Shown here piece by piece: positions 53,981 to 63,657 of a stretch of 64,000 nucleotides of DNA; the stretch's first letter is position 1; each line of letters starts with the position of its first letter. The position numbers and the translations under genes were made by a program. The stretch comes from Pseudoalteromonas peptidolytica (GTDB lineage Bacteria > Pseudomonadota > Gammaproteobacteria > Enterobacterales > Alteromonadaceae). The stretch lies in NCBI RefSeq assembly GCF_012641745.1, contig NZ_WEHZ01000007.1, forward strand, positions 1 through 64,000. The letters run 5' to 3'. The notes beneath the pieces were generated by a model, which saw only the letters and a program-made list of their open reading frames with translations, searched no databases and was not told the origin of the DNA.

Positions 53981-55745
53981 GGATCAATTAGTTATATTTG
54001 AGGCGCTTATTTACGTATTAAGACCTTATCAGAAAGAAGCCGTAACAAATACCTTGGTTCACTTTCGTAAAAGTAATGATTCTGCTGTCATAGTATTACC
54101 GACAGGAGCTGGAAAAAGTTTAGTTATTGCAGAATTAGCAAAGCTTGCTAAACATAAAATACTGGTATTAACTCATGTTAAAGAGTTAGTTGAACAAAAT
54201 GCACAAAAATATAAAAGTTATGGTTTACAGGCGAGTATTTTTTCCGCTGGCTTAAAAGAAAAGTCGTTACAGCATCAAGTCACGTTTGCCAGTGTGCAAT
54301 CTTTATCGAGAAATGTCTCTCAGCTCGATCAATTCTATTCCCTCGTTATTATTGATGAATGTCATCGAGTAAGCGGCGAGGATAACAGCCAGTATCAGCA
54401 AATCCTGCAGCAAGTACGGACACGAAATCCAAACTTAAAAATACTAGGCCTCACTGCAACGCCTTATCGGTTGGGCATGGGGTGGATATACCAAAAACAT
54501 TATCATGGTTTCGTTAGAGGTGAAGCTGATTCACCATTTAAGCATTGTATTTATGAGTTGCCGCTTAGGTATATGATCAAAAACAACTACCTAACCCCGC
54601 CAAATCAAATAGATCCTGCGGTAGAAAACTATGACTTTTCCAGTTTAAGTACAGATTCATTTGGGCGCTATTCAGCATCAGACATGAATACATTATTAAA
54701 TGCTCAGACTCGTGCGACAAAAAGTATTATTGAGCACTTGATAGATTTGAGTACACAGCGACAAGGGGTGATGATTTTCGCAGCCACCGTCATGCACGCA
54801 AAGGAAGTGTTAGGTTACTTACCGGAGCAGTGTAGTGCGCTAATTACCGGTGAAACCAAATCTACAGAGCGTGATCTCTTAATCAAGAAATTTAAAAATA
54901 AAGAAATTAAATACCTAGTTAATGTGTCGGTATTGACTACTGGATTTGATGCTCCCCACGTAGACGTTATCGCAATTTTACGCCCGACAGAATCAGTAAG
55001 CCTGTATCAGCAAATTGTAGGCAGAGGACTTAGGCTGGATGACAATAAAGTAGATTGTCTGGTTCTAGATTATGCGGGAAATGATTTCGACTTATTTTCG
55101 CCAGAGGTTGGCAGCAAAAAGCCGAATAATGACAATGAACCGGTACAGGTACTTTGCCCAGGCTGTGGCTTTGCAAACATATTTTGGGGGAAAGTGGATG
55201 AGCAGGGCAAAGTGATAGAGCATTTTGGGCGACGCTGCCAGGGGCTGTTGGAGGATATTGATGGGGATTCACAACAATGTGACTTTCGCTTCAAATTCAA
55301 AGAATGTGACGCATGTGGTGCTGAAAACGATATTGCGGCAAGGCAATGTCATCAGTGTGGCGGGGTAATGGCTGACCCAGATGATAAGCTCCGTGCTGCC
55401 CTAAATTTAAAACATGCGATGGTGTTAAGGTGTAGCGGCTTAAGTGGGGAAGTGTTTAGCGAAAATAAGTTAAAAGTTACTTACTTTGATGAAGATGGTG
55501 CCAGCTGTAGTGAGGTGTATGATTTTTCTAATCAAAAAAGTGTATTTGTGTTCCACCAGCTTTTTGCAAAACGAAGAAAGTCAACACCTGTGCCTGCAAA
55601 GTGGCTATCTGCTGCACAGGTAACGACGACAGATCTCATCGCGCCAGATTTTGTTATCGCCAAATTACATAAAAAGTTTGGTTGGCAGGTTTCCGAAAAG
55701 TTATTTGATTACCAAGGAAGTTTTAGAAAAGCAGATAAAAGTTAG
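53979..55745 (+). CDS. radD: DNA helicase-like protein RadD (YejH)
   Basis: DNA repair ATPase related to SF2 helicases, needed with RecA/SSB for double-strand-break repair in E. coli. Walker A VLPTGAGKSLVIAEL, DECH box VIIDECHRV, LGLTATPYRLG, LTTGFDAPHVD, QQIVGRGLRL; then two zinc-finger clusters (CPGCGF..C..C and CDACG..CHQCGG). The match to E. coli RadD runs end to end. The start is doubtful: TTG 53979 overlaps the preceding terminator, while homologous starts align with ATT 54009, which has GAGG five bases upstream. A true start at 54009 would give 578 residues. Confidence 0.92.
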   Translation: MDQLVIFEALIYVLRPYQKEAVTNTLVHFRKSNDSAVIVLPTGAGKSLVIAELAKLAKHKILVLTHVKELVEQNAQKYKSYGLQASIFSAGLKEKSLQHQVTFASVQSLSRNVSQLDQFYSLVIIDECHRVSGEDNSQYQQILQQVRTRNPNLKILGLTATPYRLGMGWIYQKHYHGFVRGEADSPFKHCIYELPLRYMIKNNYLTPPNQIDPAVENYDFSSLSTDSFGRYSASDMNTLLNAQTRATKSIIEHLIDLSTQRQGVMIFAATVMHAKEVLGYLPEQCSALITGETKSTERDLLIKKFKNKEIKYLVNVSVLTTGFDAPHVDVIAILRPTESVSLYQQIVGRGLRLDDNKVDCLVLDYAGNDFDLFSPEVGSKKPNNDNEPVQVLCPGCGFANIFWGKVDEQGKVIEHFGRRCQGLLEDIDGDSQQCDFRFKFKECDACGAENDIAARQCHQCGGVMADPDDKLRAALNLKHAMVLRCSGLSGEVFSENKLKVTYFDEDGASCSEVYDFSNQKSVFVFHQLFAKRRKSTPVPAKWLSAAQVTTTDLIAPDFVIAKLHKKFGWQVSEKLFDYQGSFRKADKS

Positions 55746-55811
55746 TCGTCTAGGTATCAGCACACCTATTAAATGTTGTTAAAACCTAAAGGTGTGCTTG
55801 GTTACTCAGGC

Positions 55812-55893
55812 TATATCGATGTAGGTACCTTGGCGGTAGCAGGGTGCGGTATCGTAGTTATCGACAAGATATTTACTTAAGATAATTGGGATA
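55812..55893 (+). repeat. TACCAATT-family repeat, copy D (right part)
   Basis: CTTGGCGGTAGCAGGGTGCGG then GTTATCGACAAGAT and ACTTAAGATAATTGGGATAA parallel the right half of copy A (TTGGCGATAGTGGGGGGCGG, GTTATCGACAAGG, ACTTAATTGGTATTA). The left end is not found. Confidence 0.6.
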
Positions 55894-55901
55894 ACAGCCT
55901 G

Positions 55902-56231
55902 CTATTCGTCAGCCATCAACCCCCAACCGTCGCCATAGCCTTCATGCTCATTTGCGATGCTCTCTAGGTACTGCTCTGTTTGGCTAAGCAGTTCATGTAG
56001 CGGCACCATGGTTACTGTTGTGACCACTTCCCACACACCGGTATCTGGGCATTTTTGTAGTTGGGTTTTAGGCGCTAGTTCATCTTTTTCAATAGTGTCG
56101 ATGAAGCGTTTTGCATCATCTGCTTTTTCGAAGAGAATATAAAAGTCAATATTCTGCATCTGCGTTAAGTCAACGCCAGCAGCGGCAATCTCGGCAAGAA
56201 GCTCGCCATTATCATCATTTGGGAATTGCAT
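55902..56231 (-). CDS. rraB: RraB-family ribonuclease E inhibitor
   Basis: 109 residues from ATG 56229-56231 (AGAG upstream; a longer frame adds seven residues). The RraB superfamily fold pattern is there: VDLTQMQNIDFYILFEKADDAKRFI, VWEVVTTVTMVPLHELLSQTEQYL and the closing YGDGWGLMADE, which matches the YDGWG motif of E. coli RraB. The E. coli protein is longer with an acidic C-terminal tail; this lacks the tail. RraB modulates RNase E and the degradosome. Identity is good at the family level; RNase E inhibition by this shorter form is an inference. Confidence 0.78.
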   Translation of the reverse strand: MQFPNDDNGELLAEIAAAGVDLTQMQNIDFYILFEKADDAKRFIDTIEKDELAPKTQLQKCPDTGVWEVVTTVTMVPLHELLSQTEQYLESIANEHEGYGDGWGLMADE

Positions 56232-56470
56232 AATTTTACTCTGCAGGTTCAATTATCGCTATTGTCCGTCATCTGTAACAAAATAAAAAGCATGATTGTA
56301 AATAAATGTGTGATAGCAACGATGGCAATATTACAAAATAAACCCGATGTTCAGGTTAAGGGCGGCAAAATAACACTTTATTTTAAAAGTCGTTTTACAG
56401 TCTCCAATTTCACAAGCACAATGACACTACCAGTGTTGTTGAGTCGCTATATTTAGGTCGTATTATTTTA

Positions 56471-58207
56471 ATGAAGCCGTTTCTTCTTTGTCTGAAAATT
56501 GTATTGTTAACATGTTGCTTCTCTGCTTTTGCGGTAGAAACCGAGTCTCGTCCAGAAGCAGAACATATCACTAGTATTGTGGTTAACCTAGATAACAGCA
56601 CGGTAAAAGATAATGTATTAGGTTTTTTGAAAGGGTATGAAGGTAAAACAAAAACACCGCGAGTCCTCAAGTCCATGCGAGTGGATATACGCCGTTCGTT
56701 AAATGCCTTGGGTTACTATCATTTTGAGATACAGTTTAGTGAAGATAGCCAAGCCGTTGCTGTTACTATAAAGCTCGAAGCGCCATTAAAATGGAAAACG
56801 GTGAATATTGATCTCATCGGTGAAGGCAAAGCAAACGCTGAGTTGTTAGCTTTGATAGAAGATGTGCCTGTACGTATCGGTAAACAGGTGGATCATAGCG
56901 ATTACCAAGCAACGAAAAGTCGTTTAGAAAGTGAACTGCTGGAGCTAGGATATTTTGACTATCAATGGCAAGAATCTAAGCTGATCATACATCAAGGCAA
57001 TCGATACGCTGGAGTTCGACTTTTATTGGACACAGGAATACGCTATCAGTTTGGTGGTTTGACGATTGAACGAAGCACCAAAGCTGCTGATTATATCCGT
57101 TCTTTGAGTCCTTTTTCCAAAGGGCAGCCGTTTGAGGCAGGTTTACTATCTGATTTTAATCTAGCATTAAATGAAACCCCCTATTTTAGCGCTATCAAGG
57201 TATACCCATTATTAAAAGCGCGTGCCCGTGGGCAAATTCCAGTGAGTGTTCACGTTAAAGACAAGCCTGCAAATAGCTTTGAGTTAGGCGCAGGATATAG
57301 CGATGATGTTGGCGCCAAAACACGTTTTAAATGGGTTAAACCGTGGATCACAAAGTCGGGTCACTCTTTTGAATCAAACCTTAGGATCTCTCAGAAGCAA
57401 CAGGATATTACAGCTAGCTACACTATTCCCGTGGAAAACCCAAACGATGATTTATGGCGGGTGTTAGGAGGGTATCAATTACAAGATGATGTTACTGAGG
57501 GTATTGATAGCCGGATCTGGAATGTACAGGTACAGCGGCAGTGGCTAACCGATGATGATTGGATAAGAACAGCATTTATCAAGCGTGAACATGAATCTAC
57601 AGAGCAAAAAAATGAAACGCAAAAAACCGAAATGCTGATACCAGGAGTCAGCTATTTAAAAAAGGAGAGTAAAGGTGGCGCGCTGCCGTATTGGGGTAAT
57701 AAAAGGTTAATTTCCATAGAGGGAGCTGCTGACTCCTTATTGTCCTCGACGAATATGTTAAAAGTGCGTTGGAACAATGAGTGGCTAAGAAGTGTGGAGG
57801 CTAGACATTTGTTCTTTGGCCGTATCGATCTAGGTGCCATTGTGACTAAAGATATCGATAAAATACCCTTCACTCACCGCTTCTTGGCAGGCGGCGATCA
57901 GAGTATCCGTGGCTTTGCCTACGAGTCAGTCGGTCCACGAGATGACGAGGGGCGGATCTTAGGCGGTAAGTACCTGGCAACAGGCACTTTGGAATACAAT
58001 TACCAATTTCACCCAAGTTGGAGAGCGGCGTTATTCATTGATGCAGGGACTGCAACGAATGACTTCTCCGATGCTTGGGAAGTCGGTGCTGGTTTTGGTT
58101 TTCGTTACCTAACACCAGTAGGCCCAATCCGCCTAGACCATGCGTGGGGGCTTACCAAAGAAAGTAAAAGTACTCGTCTTAGTATTGTCATAGGGCCTGA
58201 AATTTAA
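56471..58207 (+). CDS. tamA: Autotransporter assembly factor TamA
   Basis: Omp85-family outer-membrane protein of 578 residues. Signal peptide MKPFLLCLKIVLLTCCFSAFA/VE. Three POTRA domains (about 25-265), then a 16-strand barrel whose conserved segments are FLAGGDQSIRGFAYESVGPRD and the final strand GPIRLDHAWGL. With TamB it forms the TAM complex, which inserts autotransporters and moves phospholipids to the outer membrane. The tamB ATG overlaps its stop (TAATG at 58205-58209). Start ATG 56471; the upstream region is AT-rich. Confidence 0.93.
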   Translation: MKPFLLCLKIVLLTCCFSAFAVETESRPEAEHITSIVVNLDNSTVKDNVLGFLKGYEGKTKTPRVLKSMRVDIRRSLNALGYYHFEIQFSEDSQAVAVTIKLEAPLKWKTVNIDLIGEGKANAELLALIEDVPVRIGKQVDHSDYQATKSRLESELLELGYFDYQWQESKLIIHQGNRYAGVRLLLDTGIRYQFGGLTIERSTKAADYIRSLSPFSKGQPFEAGLLSDFNLALNETPYFSAIKVYPLLKARARGQIPVSVHVKDKPANSFELGAGYSDDVGAKTRFKWVKPWITKSGHSFESNLRISQKQQDITASYTIPVENPNDDLWRVLGGYQLQDDVTEGIDSRIWNVQVQRQWLTDDDWIRTAFIKREHESTEQKNETQKTEMLIPGVSYLKKESKGGALPYWGNKRLISIEGAADSLLSSTNMLKVRWNNEWLRSVEARHLFFGRIDLGAIVTKDIDKIPFTHRFLAGGDQSIRGFAYESVGPRDDEGRILGGKYLATGTLEYNYQFHPSWRAALFIDAGTATNDFSDAWEVGAGFGFRYLTPVGPIRLDHAWGLTKESKSTRLSIVIGPEI

Positions 58208-61200
58208 TGCAGTTTAGACGCTTCAAAATCAAACTTATCACCGCCTCAATCAGTGTGTTTATACTGCTAGTTTGTTTATGTTTTACTTTACCCGGGCAAC
58301 AGCTATTAGTTTGGGTCGCGAATAAATCAGTTGCAGGCCTTGAGATAAAGGGGATAGACAAGCGTTTGTTGTCGGGTGCAAATCTGAACTTACGTTACCA
58401 GAATGAAAACATAGATGTTCGTCTCAAAGACGCCAAGATAGCTCTGGCGTGGTGGAGCTGCGCTAGTGTGTGTCTGTCTGTAGATGCTAAGACGATAGCA
58501 GTAGAACAAAAATCTATCAGTAAAAGTGATACGCAACCTTCCCAAAGCAGCATGCTTGATTTGCCATTTTCATTTGCCATTCAGCAGGCTCAAATTCAGC
58601 AGCTCTCACTTAAGACACCTGAGCTTAATGTACAGGTACATAATTTTGATACGCAGCTATCAGGAGCAGGCTCACATATTGATGTCAGTGCTTTATCTAT
58701 TGACTCGGTGCTGATAAACACCAAAGTGGCTAAGCCGCCAGCTTCTGCTCAAGTATCAACACCATTACGTGAAATAGCGCCACTGCAATTGCCAGAAGTA
58801 GCGTTACCGTTTACAGCGATGCTAGGTGAATTGACACTCAACAGGCTCTCCATTGATGAACAGACAATCACTAATATAAAAGTCTCTGGAGTCGAGCTGG
58901 CTGAGACCGTGAAAGTGCAACATGCGCAGCTCAACTATCAGCAATGGTTTTTATCGACAGCGGCAGACATCGCCTTAGATAACTGGACGATGACATTAGA
59001 TGCCACGATGAGCGCGCCGCAAGGACTAATAACTGCCAGCCTAGTAGGTCAACCGCATAACTTAACACTCTCACTGAACACCAAAGGTGCGGTGTTTTCA
59101 TCAATGCAAGCGCATGCAAACTTAACGCAAAAAAATTGGCCGTTTACGTTGCAAGGAAAAGTTGAAAAGTGGCTTACCCCTGCAAAGCCAGTGGCGCTGA
59201 AAAGTGCCACCCTTAGTCTACAAGGAGACATTACAAACTATAAAATGTCTACATCGTTGGCTGTTAATGCGCAGTCTATTGGTGATATTAGCGCTACACT
59301 TGATGGTTACGGAGGGATAGACACATTTATCTTGGCTAAAGGCGCGCTTTTACTCAACAAAGCTCAGGCCGAGGTGTCAGGAGAGATAAATTGGCAGACA
59401 GGGCTGAAAGCCAGCGCAAAAGGAGAGTTTACTCAGCTACCTATAGATAAGTTGCTAAGCTTGCTACCATCGAATGTTGAGATGGTCGAAGATGATGTGT
59501 TAAATGGCCAGTTTGCTCTGGGCTTTTCCAGCCACGCAGAGCAGTGGCAGGTTAATATCGAGCGCTTTAAAACAGAAGGGCAGCTTGCTGGATTGCCAAT
59601 ACAGGCAGAAGTTAAGTTTACTGTTGACCAAAGCCTGCTCGGCGAGCTGAGTCATGCACATTTAACTTATGGCAAAAATAAGCTCATCTTAAGTGGTGAG
59701 CTTGGGCAGCAGCTAGATTTACATCTTGATCTACAGCTGGAGCAAACAGCAAACGCGCTGTTTCCTGCGGATATTATAGGTGACGGTGAAGTTTTTATTC
59801 GGGGTGATCATACAAAGCCGAGCATTCAGACTGAACTGTATTTTGATTTGTTACGTTATCAGGATAAAACATTACACGGTTTGGCCGCAAACGGGAAAGT
59901 TGATATAGCCAATGTGCTGTCTGGTCAAATGAAATTGGCTTTAGATCGCCTGCATATCGACACTGAAGTGTTTGAAGGTATTCACCTTACGGTGAAAGGA
60001 GATCAAAAGCAGCATAATATCGCATTGGATGTTCGTGATAAGCGCGTCGTTGCCAGTCTAAAAGTCAGTGGTAAGACCCAGCAGTCAGCTTGGTATGGAG
60101 AATTATCGTCAGGTGAAATCACCGCTTCGGGTCAAACGATAACACTCCAAGACCCAGCTGTAATTGTGCTAAGTGGATCTGCTCAGCGTGTTGCATCACA
60201 GTGCTGGAAAATGGCGGATAGCATGCTGTGTTTCGCCGCCGAGCAGCAAAGTGGACAAGGAAAAGCAGAGTTTAAACTTGATAAATTAGCGCTGGCTACA
60301 TTACAAGCTTGGTTACCAAATGAATTGGCGTTAAATGGGCAAACCCATGCTACAGCAAAACTTGCATGGAAAGGTGGTCAGATAATACGTGCAAATGGTG
60401 ACCTAAATATCGTTGATGTAGAGCTTGCTACACATGGTCAAAGAGTTTCAATTTCTGAGTTTAAAGCACAGCTGAAAACCGATAACAAACAACTCAATGC
60501 CGATTGGCGTATGATGTCTGAGACACTAGGTAAATTCAGTGGTACGACGCGTCTACCGCTAAATAAGCAGACTCCAACGCTGGCCGGAAAGATTAAAGTC
60601 GAGTCTATCGTGCTGGCCAAGTTGTCTACTTTATTAAATCGAGTAACAGATCAAAGCTTTGATCTTCAGGGCACGGTGTCTGGAGATATAGATATTGCAG
60701 GCACACTATTGGCACCTGGGGTTAGTGGTAAGCTGAGTGCTCAACATTTATCTATGTCATCTGACTCTTTGCCGATAGAAATCGACGAAGGCAGTATAAA
60801 TCTCGATTTTAATACAACGTCTGCACAGCTAAAGGCCGAGCTTAATGCTACCAAAGGCGGTAAATTAGTACTCACAGGTGACGCTGATTGGTCATCGGAA
60901 TTATCCGCTAAAGTGAGTATGCAGGGGGATGAATTATATTTACAGCCGAGTTCGCGAATAGAGTTAACGGCAAATCCTGATTTAACGCTGTCTTATAAAG
61001 ACAAAGTAGCACGTGTCTTTGGAGAGATTTTAGTGCCATTTGGTCGAGTGAATATCGAGTCATTGCCTGCGGGCGTAACCTCACCAAGCGACGATGAAAT
61101 TATTGTCGATGCTAAGGTAAAAAAGCAAATGTCAGTGCCTGTCCAGCATGAAATAGATTTAGAGCTAATAGTTGGTGATAACTTTAGGGTTAATGCTCTG

Positions 61201-61866
61201 GGCTTAGATAGCTTTGTTACTGGTGCTATCAAAGTTGATAAACAAATAACAACGCCGATGTTAGCAACTGGGGAGCTGCAACTCAGAGAAGGAAAGTACC
61301 GAGCGTTTGGCCAAGATTTACTTATCCGTACAGGGCAAATTGGCTTTAATGGTGCGTTAGATAAGCCCTATTTAAATATTCGTGCGATCCGAAATCCAGT
61401 GACTACAGCGAATGATGTAACCGCTGGAGTAGAGTTAACCGGTAGTATTACTTCACCGCGTTTAGTTGTGTTTTCAGAGCCCACCATGGATCAAGCTAAA
61501 GCATTATCATATTTACTAAACGGCCAACCGCTAGGAAAGTCAGAGACTTCAAATAATGCGCTCCTCACTCAATTTTTACTCTCACAAGGAATTGATCGAA
61601 GCGAAAGCTTTTTTAGCAAGGCTGGTGAATCACTCGGCTTTTCCGACGTTAACTTATCAGCTAAAGGCAGTGGTGATGATACACAAGTTGAAGTGTCAGG
61701 CTATCTTACCCCCAATATACAAATAAGTTATCGAGTGGGTGTGTTTGAATCAATTAATGAAATTGCATTGCGCTATCGGGTTTTTTCTAAGTTTTATGTG
61801 GAAGCAACCAGTGGGTTATATAACAGCATAGATTTTCTATATAAGTTCGATTGGGATCAACAATGA
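58207..61866 (+). CDS. tamB: Translocation and assembly module protein TamB
   Basis: 1219 residues (E. coli 1259). One N-terminal membrane helix (about 10-32) and a very long beta-rich body of the AsmA-like bridge type, with a hydrophobic groove spanning the periplasm. The C-terminal TamB domain (DUF490) shows EPTMDQAKALSYLLNGQPLG and FSKFYVEATSGLYNSIDFLYKFDWD at the end, which docks on TamA. TamB is thought to carry phospholipids between membranes. Overlaps tamA by one base and the solute-binding protein by four. Confidence 0.93.
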   Translation: MQFRRFKIKLITASISVFILLVCLCFTLPGQQLLVWVANKSVAGLEIKGIDKRLLSGANLNLRYQNENIDVRLKDAKIALAWWSCASVCLSVDAKTIAVEQKSISKSDTQPSQSSMLDLPFSFAIQQAQIQQLSLKTPELNVQVHNFDTQLSGAGSHIDVSALSIDSVLINTKVAKPPASAQVSTPLREIAPLQLPEVALPFTAMLGELTLNRLSIDEQTITNIKVSGVELAETVKVQHAQLNYQQWFLSTAADIALDNWTMTLDATMSAPQGLITASLVGQPHNLTLSLNTKGAVFSSMQAHANLTQKNWPFTLQGKVEKWLTPAKPVALKSATLSLQGDITNYKMSTSLAVNAQSIGDISATLDGYGGIDTFILAKGALLLNKAQAEVSGEINWQTGLKASAKGEFTQLPIDKLLSLLPSNVEMVEDDVLNGQFALGFSSHAEQWQVNIERFKTEGQLAGLPIQAEVKFTVDQSLLGELSHAHLTYGKNKLILSGELGQQLDLHLDLQLEQTANALFPADIIGDGEVFIRGDHTKPSIQTELYFDLLRYQDKTLHGLAANGKVDIANVLSGQMKLALDRLHIDTEVFEGIHLTVKGDQKQHNIALDVRDKRVVASLKVSGKTQQSAWYGELSSGEITASGQTITLQDPAVIVLSGSAQRVASQCWKMADSMLCFAAEQQSGQGKAEFKLDKLALATLQAWLPNELALNGQTHATAKLAWKGGQIIRANGDLNIVDVELATHGQRVSISEFKAQLKTDNKQLNADWRMMSETLGKFSGTTRLPLNKQTPTLAGKIKVESIVLAKLSTLLNRVTDQSFDLQGTVSGDIDIAGTLLAPGVSGKLSAQHLSMSSDSLPIEIDEGSINLDFNTTSAQLKAELNATKGGKLVLTGDADWSSELSAKVSMQGDELYLQPSSRIELTANPDLTLSYKDKVARVFGEILVPFGRVNIESLPAGVTSPSDDEIIVDAKVKKQMSVPVQHEIDLELIVGDNFRVNALGLDSFVTGAIKVDKQITTPMLATGELQLREGKYRAFGQDLLIRTGQIGFNGALDKPYLNIRAIRNPVTTANDVTAGVELTGSITSPRLVVFSEPTMDQAKALSYLLNGQPLGKSETSNNALLTQFLLSQGIDRSESFFSKAGESLGFSDVNLSAKGSGDDTQVEVSGYLTPNIQISYRVGVFESINEIALRYRVFSKFYVEATSGLYNSIDFLYKFDWDQQ

Positions 61867-62684
61867 AGTGGTTGATACTGACATTTAGCTTATTGTGGTT
61901 ACCAGCGGTTGCTCAAGAAGCTAGGGTGATACGGATCAGTATTGGCGCAGATCCTTATATTGTCGAATTATTGACCTTAGCTTTATCTTATGAACAAACG
62001 CTGAGCAAAATAGTGTCGGTGCGCAATGTGGTGTCGCAAGCGCGAGCTATCAGGTTACTTGGGAAAAAGTCTGGGGTAGATGTTAGTTGGCTGGTGACTA
62101 ACTCTCAACGTGAAAAAGCGGCAAGAGCCATTCGTATTCCGTTAGTCAAAGGTTTATTAGGTTATCGGATCCCGCTAGTACATCGAGATAATCGCCACGC
62201 ACTCAGTGCTATACGTTACATTGGTGATTTACGAAGCTTTACGTTTGGTCTTCGTAGTGATTGGCCGGATCATGAAATTTTTGAGCAAAATGGGCTTCAT
62301 GTTATGTCGTTTTCGCAAGAGCAAAGTGGCTATGAAATGTTAGCTAAAAAAAGATTTGATATTTTACCCAGCGATTTTGTGAGTATTGAAAGCGCACTCA
62401 GTGATCCGCGCTTACACGCAGATCACTATGTCGCATTTTATTACCCTTCTGCGGTGTACTTTTTTGTATCCCATGATGATCAGCTGTTATATGAACAGCT
62501 TAAAAAAGGGCTAAAACGAGCGCTACAAGATGGTAAGTTTGAAGCGCTGTTTTTAAAACACTTTTCTAGCCGAGTCAAAGCACTAGATCTCGAAAATAAA
62601 ACAATTATAGAATTGAGTAATCCAACTTTGCCACCAAGCGCGCCGCTAGAAATACCGCATTACTGGCACACACAAGGAAAATAA
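61863..62684 (+). CDS. Periplasmic solute-binding-like protein (family 3 type)
   Basis: 273 residues from ATG 61863, which overlaps the tamB stop (ATGA). Signal peptide MKWLILTFSLLWLPAVAQ. The fold is that of SBP_bac_3-type binding proteins (IGADPYIVELLTLAL, EQSGYEMLAKKRFDILPSDF, YEQLKKGLKRALQDGKFEALFLKHF). There is no ABC permease or ATPase beside it, and it is cotranscribed with tamAB. Such orphan binding proteins can act as sensors or accessory factors. The ligand-binding motifs are too divergent to name a substrate. Confidence 0.8.
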   Translation: MKWLILTFSLLWLPAVAQEARVIRISIGADPYIVELLTLALSYEQTLSKIVSVRNVVSQARAIRLLGKKSGVDVSWLVTNSQREKAARAIRIPLVKGLLGYRIPLVHRDNRHALSAIRYIGDLRSFTFGLRSDWPDHEIFEQNGLHVMSFSQEQSGYEMLAKKRFDILPSDFVSIESALSDPRLHADHYVAFYYPSAVYFFVSHDDQLLYEQLKKGLKRALQDGKFEALFLKHFSSRVKALDLENKTIIELSNPTLPPSAPLEIPHYWHTQGK

Positions 62685-62686
62685 TA

Positions 62687-63550
62687 ATGAAAAAGGCCTT
62701 AATTCTCACCGCATGTATTACTGCTTCATCCATCGTGGCGGCAACGCCATATACAAAGTCACCATCAGAAGTTGTTGCGGGAGCAAAAAAGTCGGATTGG
62801 CAGGAGTTAGACCCTCAAAATATCTTAAAAATCAAATTACAAACGGGGCCTGTGTACATTTCACTAAATTCTGAACTTGCACCTAACCATGTAGCAAATA
62901 TCAAGGCATTAGCGCGAGAAGGGTTTTATACCAATTTAAATATGTATCGGTTTGTCGAAAATTTTGTTGCACAGGGGGGAGATATGTCAGATAAAAAAAT
63001 TCCCCAAAAAGGAAAAAAGACGATCGCTGCGGAGTTTTACCATAGCACCGACTCAGGGTTACCGATTACCTCTGTGCAGGCTGTAGATGGTTACGCTCCT
63101 CGTACAGGCTTTCGAAATGGATTTGCGGTGGCACAAAATCAATCTGGTACAAAAACGTGGATGACCCACTGTGTTGGTGCTTTTGCAATGGCAAGAAGCA
63201 ATGATGTAAACAGTGGCGGTACTGAGTTTTATATCACCCTCACACCGCAGCGCTATCTTGACAAAAATACCACCGTATTTGGTCAGTTGTTATCTGGGAT
63301 GGAACATGTACAGCAGCTAAAGCGCCAGCCAGTGGCGGGACAAGCTTATAATGTGATCGAAGGTGTCTCAGTACTTGCGGATGTAAAAAATGCACCAACG
63401 TTCAAGCGACTAAGAACGGACACCGAGGTATTTGCAGAGTTAATATCAGCGCGTAAAAATAGAGCTGGTGAGTGGTTTGTCGATACTCCAAATCATACTG
63501 ATGTATGTTCGGTGCCCGTCCCTGTAGAAATGCAAGAGGCGGCAAATTAA
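62687..63550 (+). CDS. Periplasmic cyclophilin-type peptidyl-prolyl isomerase
   Basis: 287 residues with signal peptide (MKKALILTACITASSIVAATP). The cyclophilin domain (about 50-225) has MYRFVENFVAQGGD, the acidic GAFAMARSNDVNSGGTEFYITL, and DKNTTVFGQLLSGMEHV, with the catalytic Arg in the MYRF segment. About 60 residues follow after the domain. It catalyses proline isomerisation during envelope-protein folding. It begins two bases after the stop of the binding protein (AAGGAAAATA as ribosome site), so it is the fourth gene in the tam operon. Longer than E. coli PpiA. Confidence 0.9.
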   Translation: MKKALILTACITASSIVAATPYTKSPSEVVAGAKKSDWQELDPQNILKIKLQTGPVYISLNSELAPNHVANIKALAREGFYTNLNMYRFVENFVAQGGDMSDKKIPQKGKKTIAAEFYHSTDSGLPITSVQAVDGYAPRTGFRNGFAVAQNQSGTKTWMTHCVGAFAMARSNDVNSGGTEFYITLTPQRYLDKNTTVFGQLLSGMEHVQQLKRQPVAGQAYNVIEGVSVLADVKNAPTFKRLRTDTEVFAELISARKNRAGEWFVDTPNHTDVCSVPVPVEMQEAAN

Positions 63551-63610
63551 GATCACCTATAGCTTGGGATAAAGCGTCGCTATTTGCTGTTTTTTTATCT
63601 TAATCGGTGC

Positions 63611-63649
63611 CCATTACGCAGTTTGCACCTATCGCAAACTGCGTAATGG
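63611..63649. terminator. Perfect 16-bp inverted repeat between convergent genes
   Basis: CCATTACGCAGTTTGC (63611-63626) and GCAAACTGCGTAATGG (63634-63649) pair completely around a seven-base loop. It lies between the cyclophilin gene and queF. No T run on either side, though TTTTTTT stands upstream on the plus strand. Probably a bidirectional terminator; a protein-binding site is possible. Confidence 0.6.
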
Positions 63650-63657
63650 AGTTGGTA

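Noticed and set aside
56226..56456. 76-residue plus-strand frame before tamA
   Set aside because: No ribosome site, no recognisable pattern, overlaps the start of rraB; more likely the promoter region.
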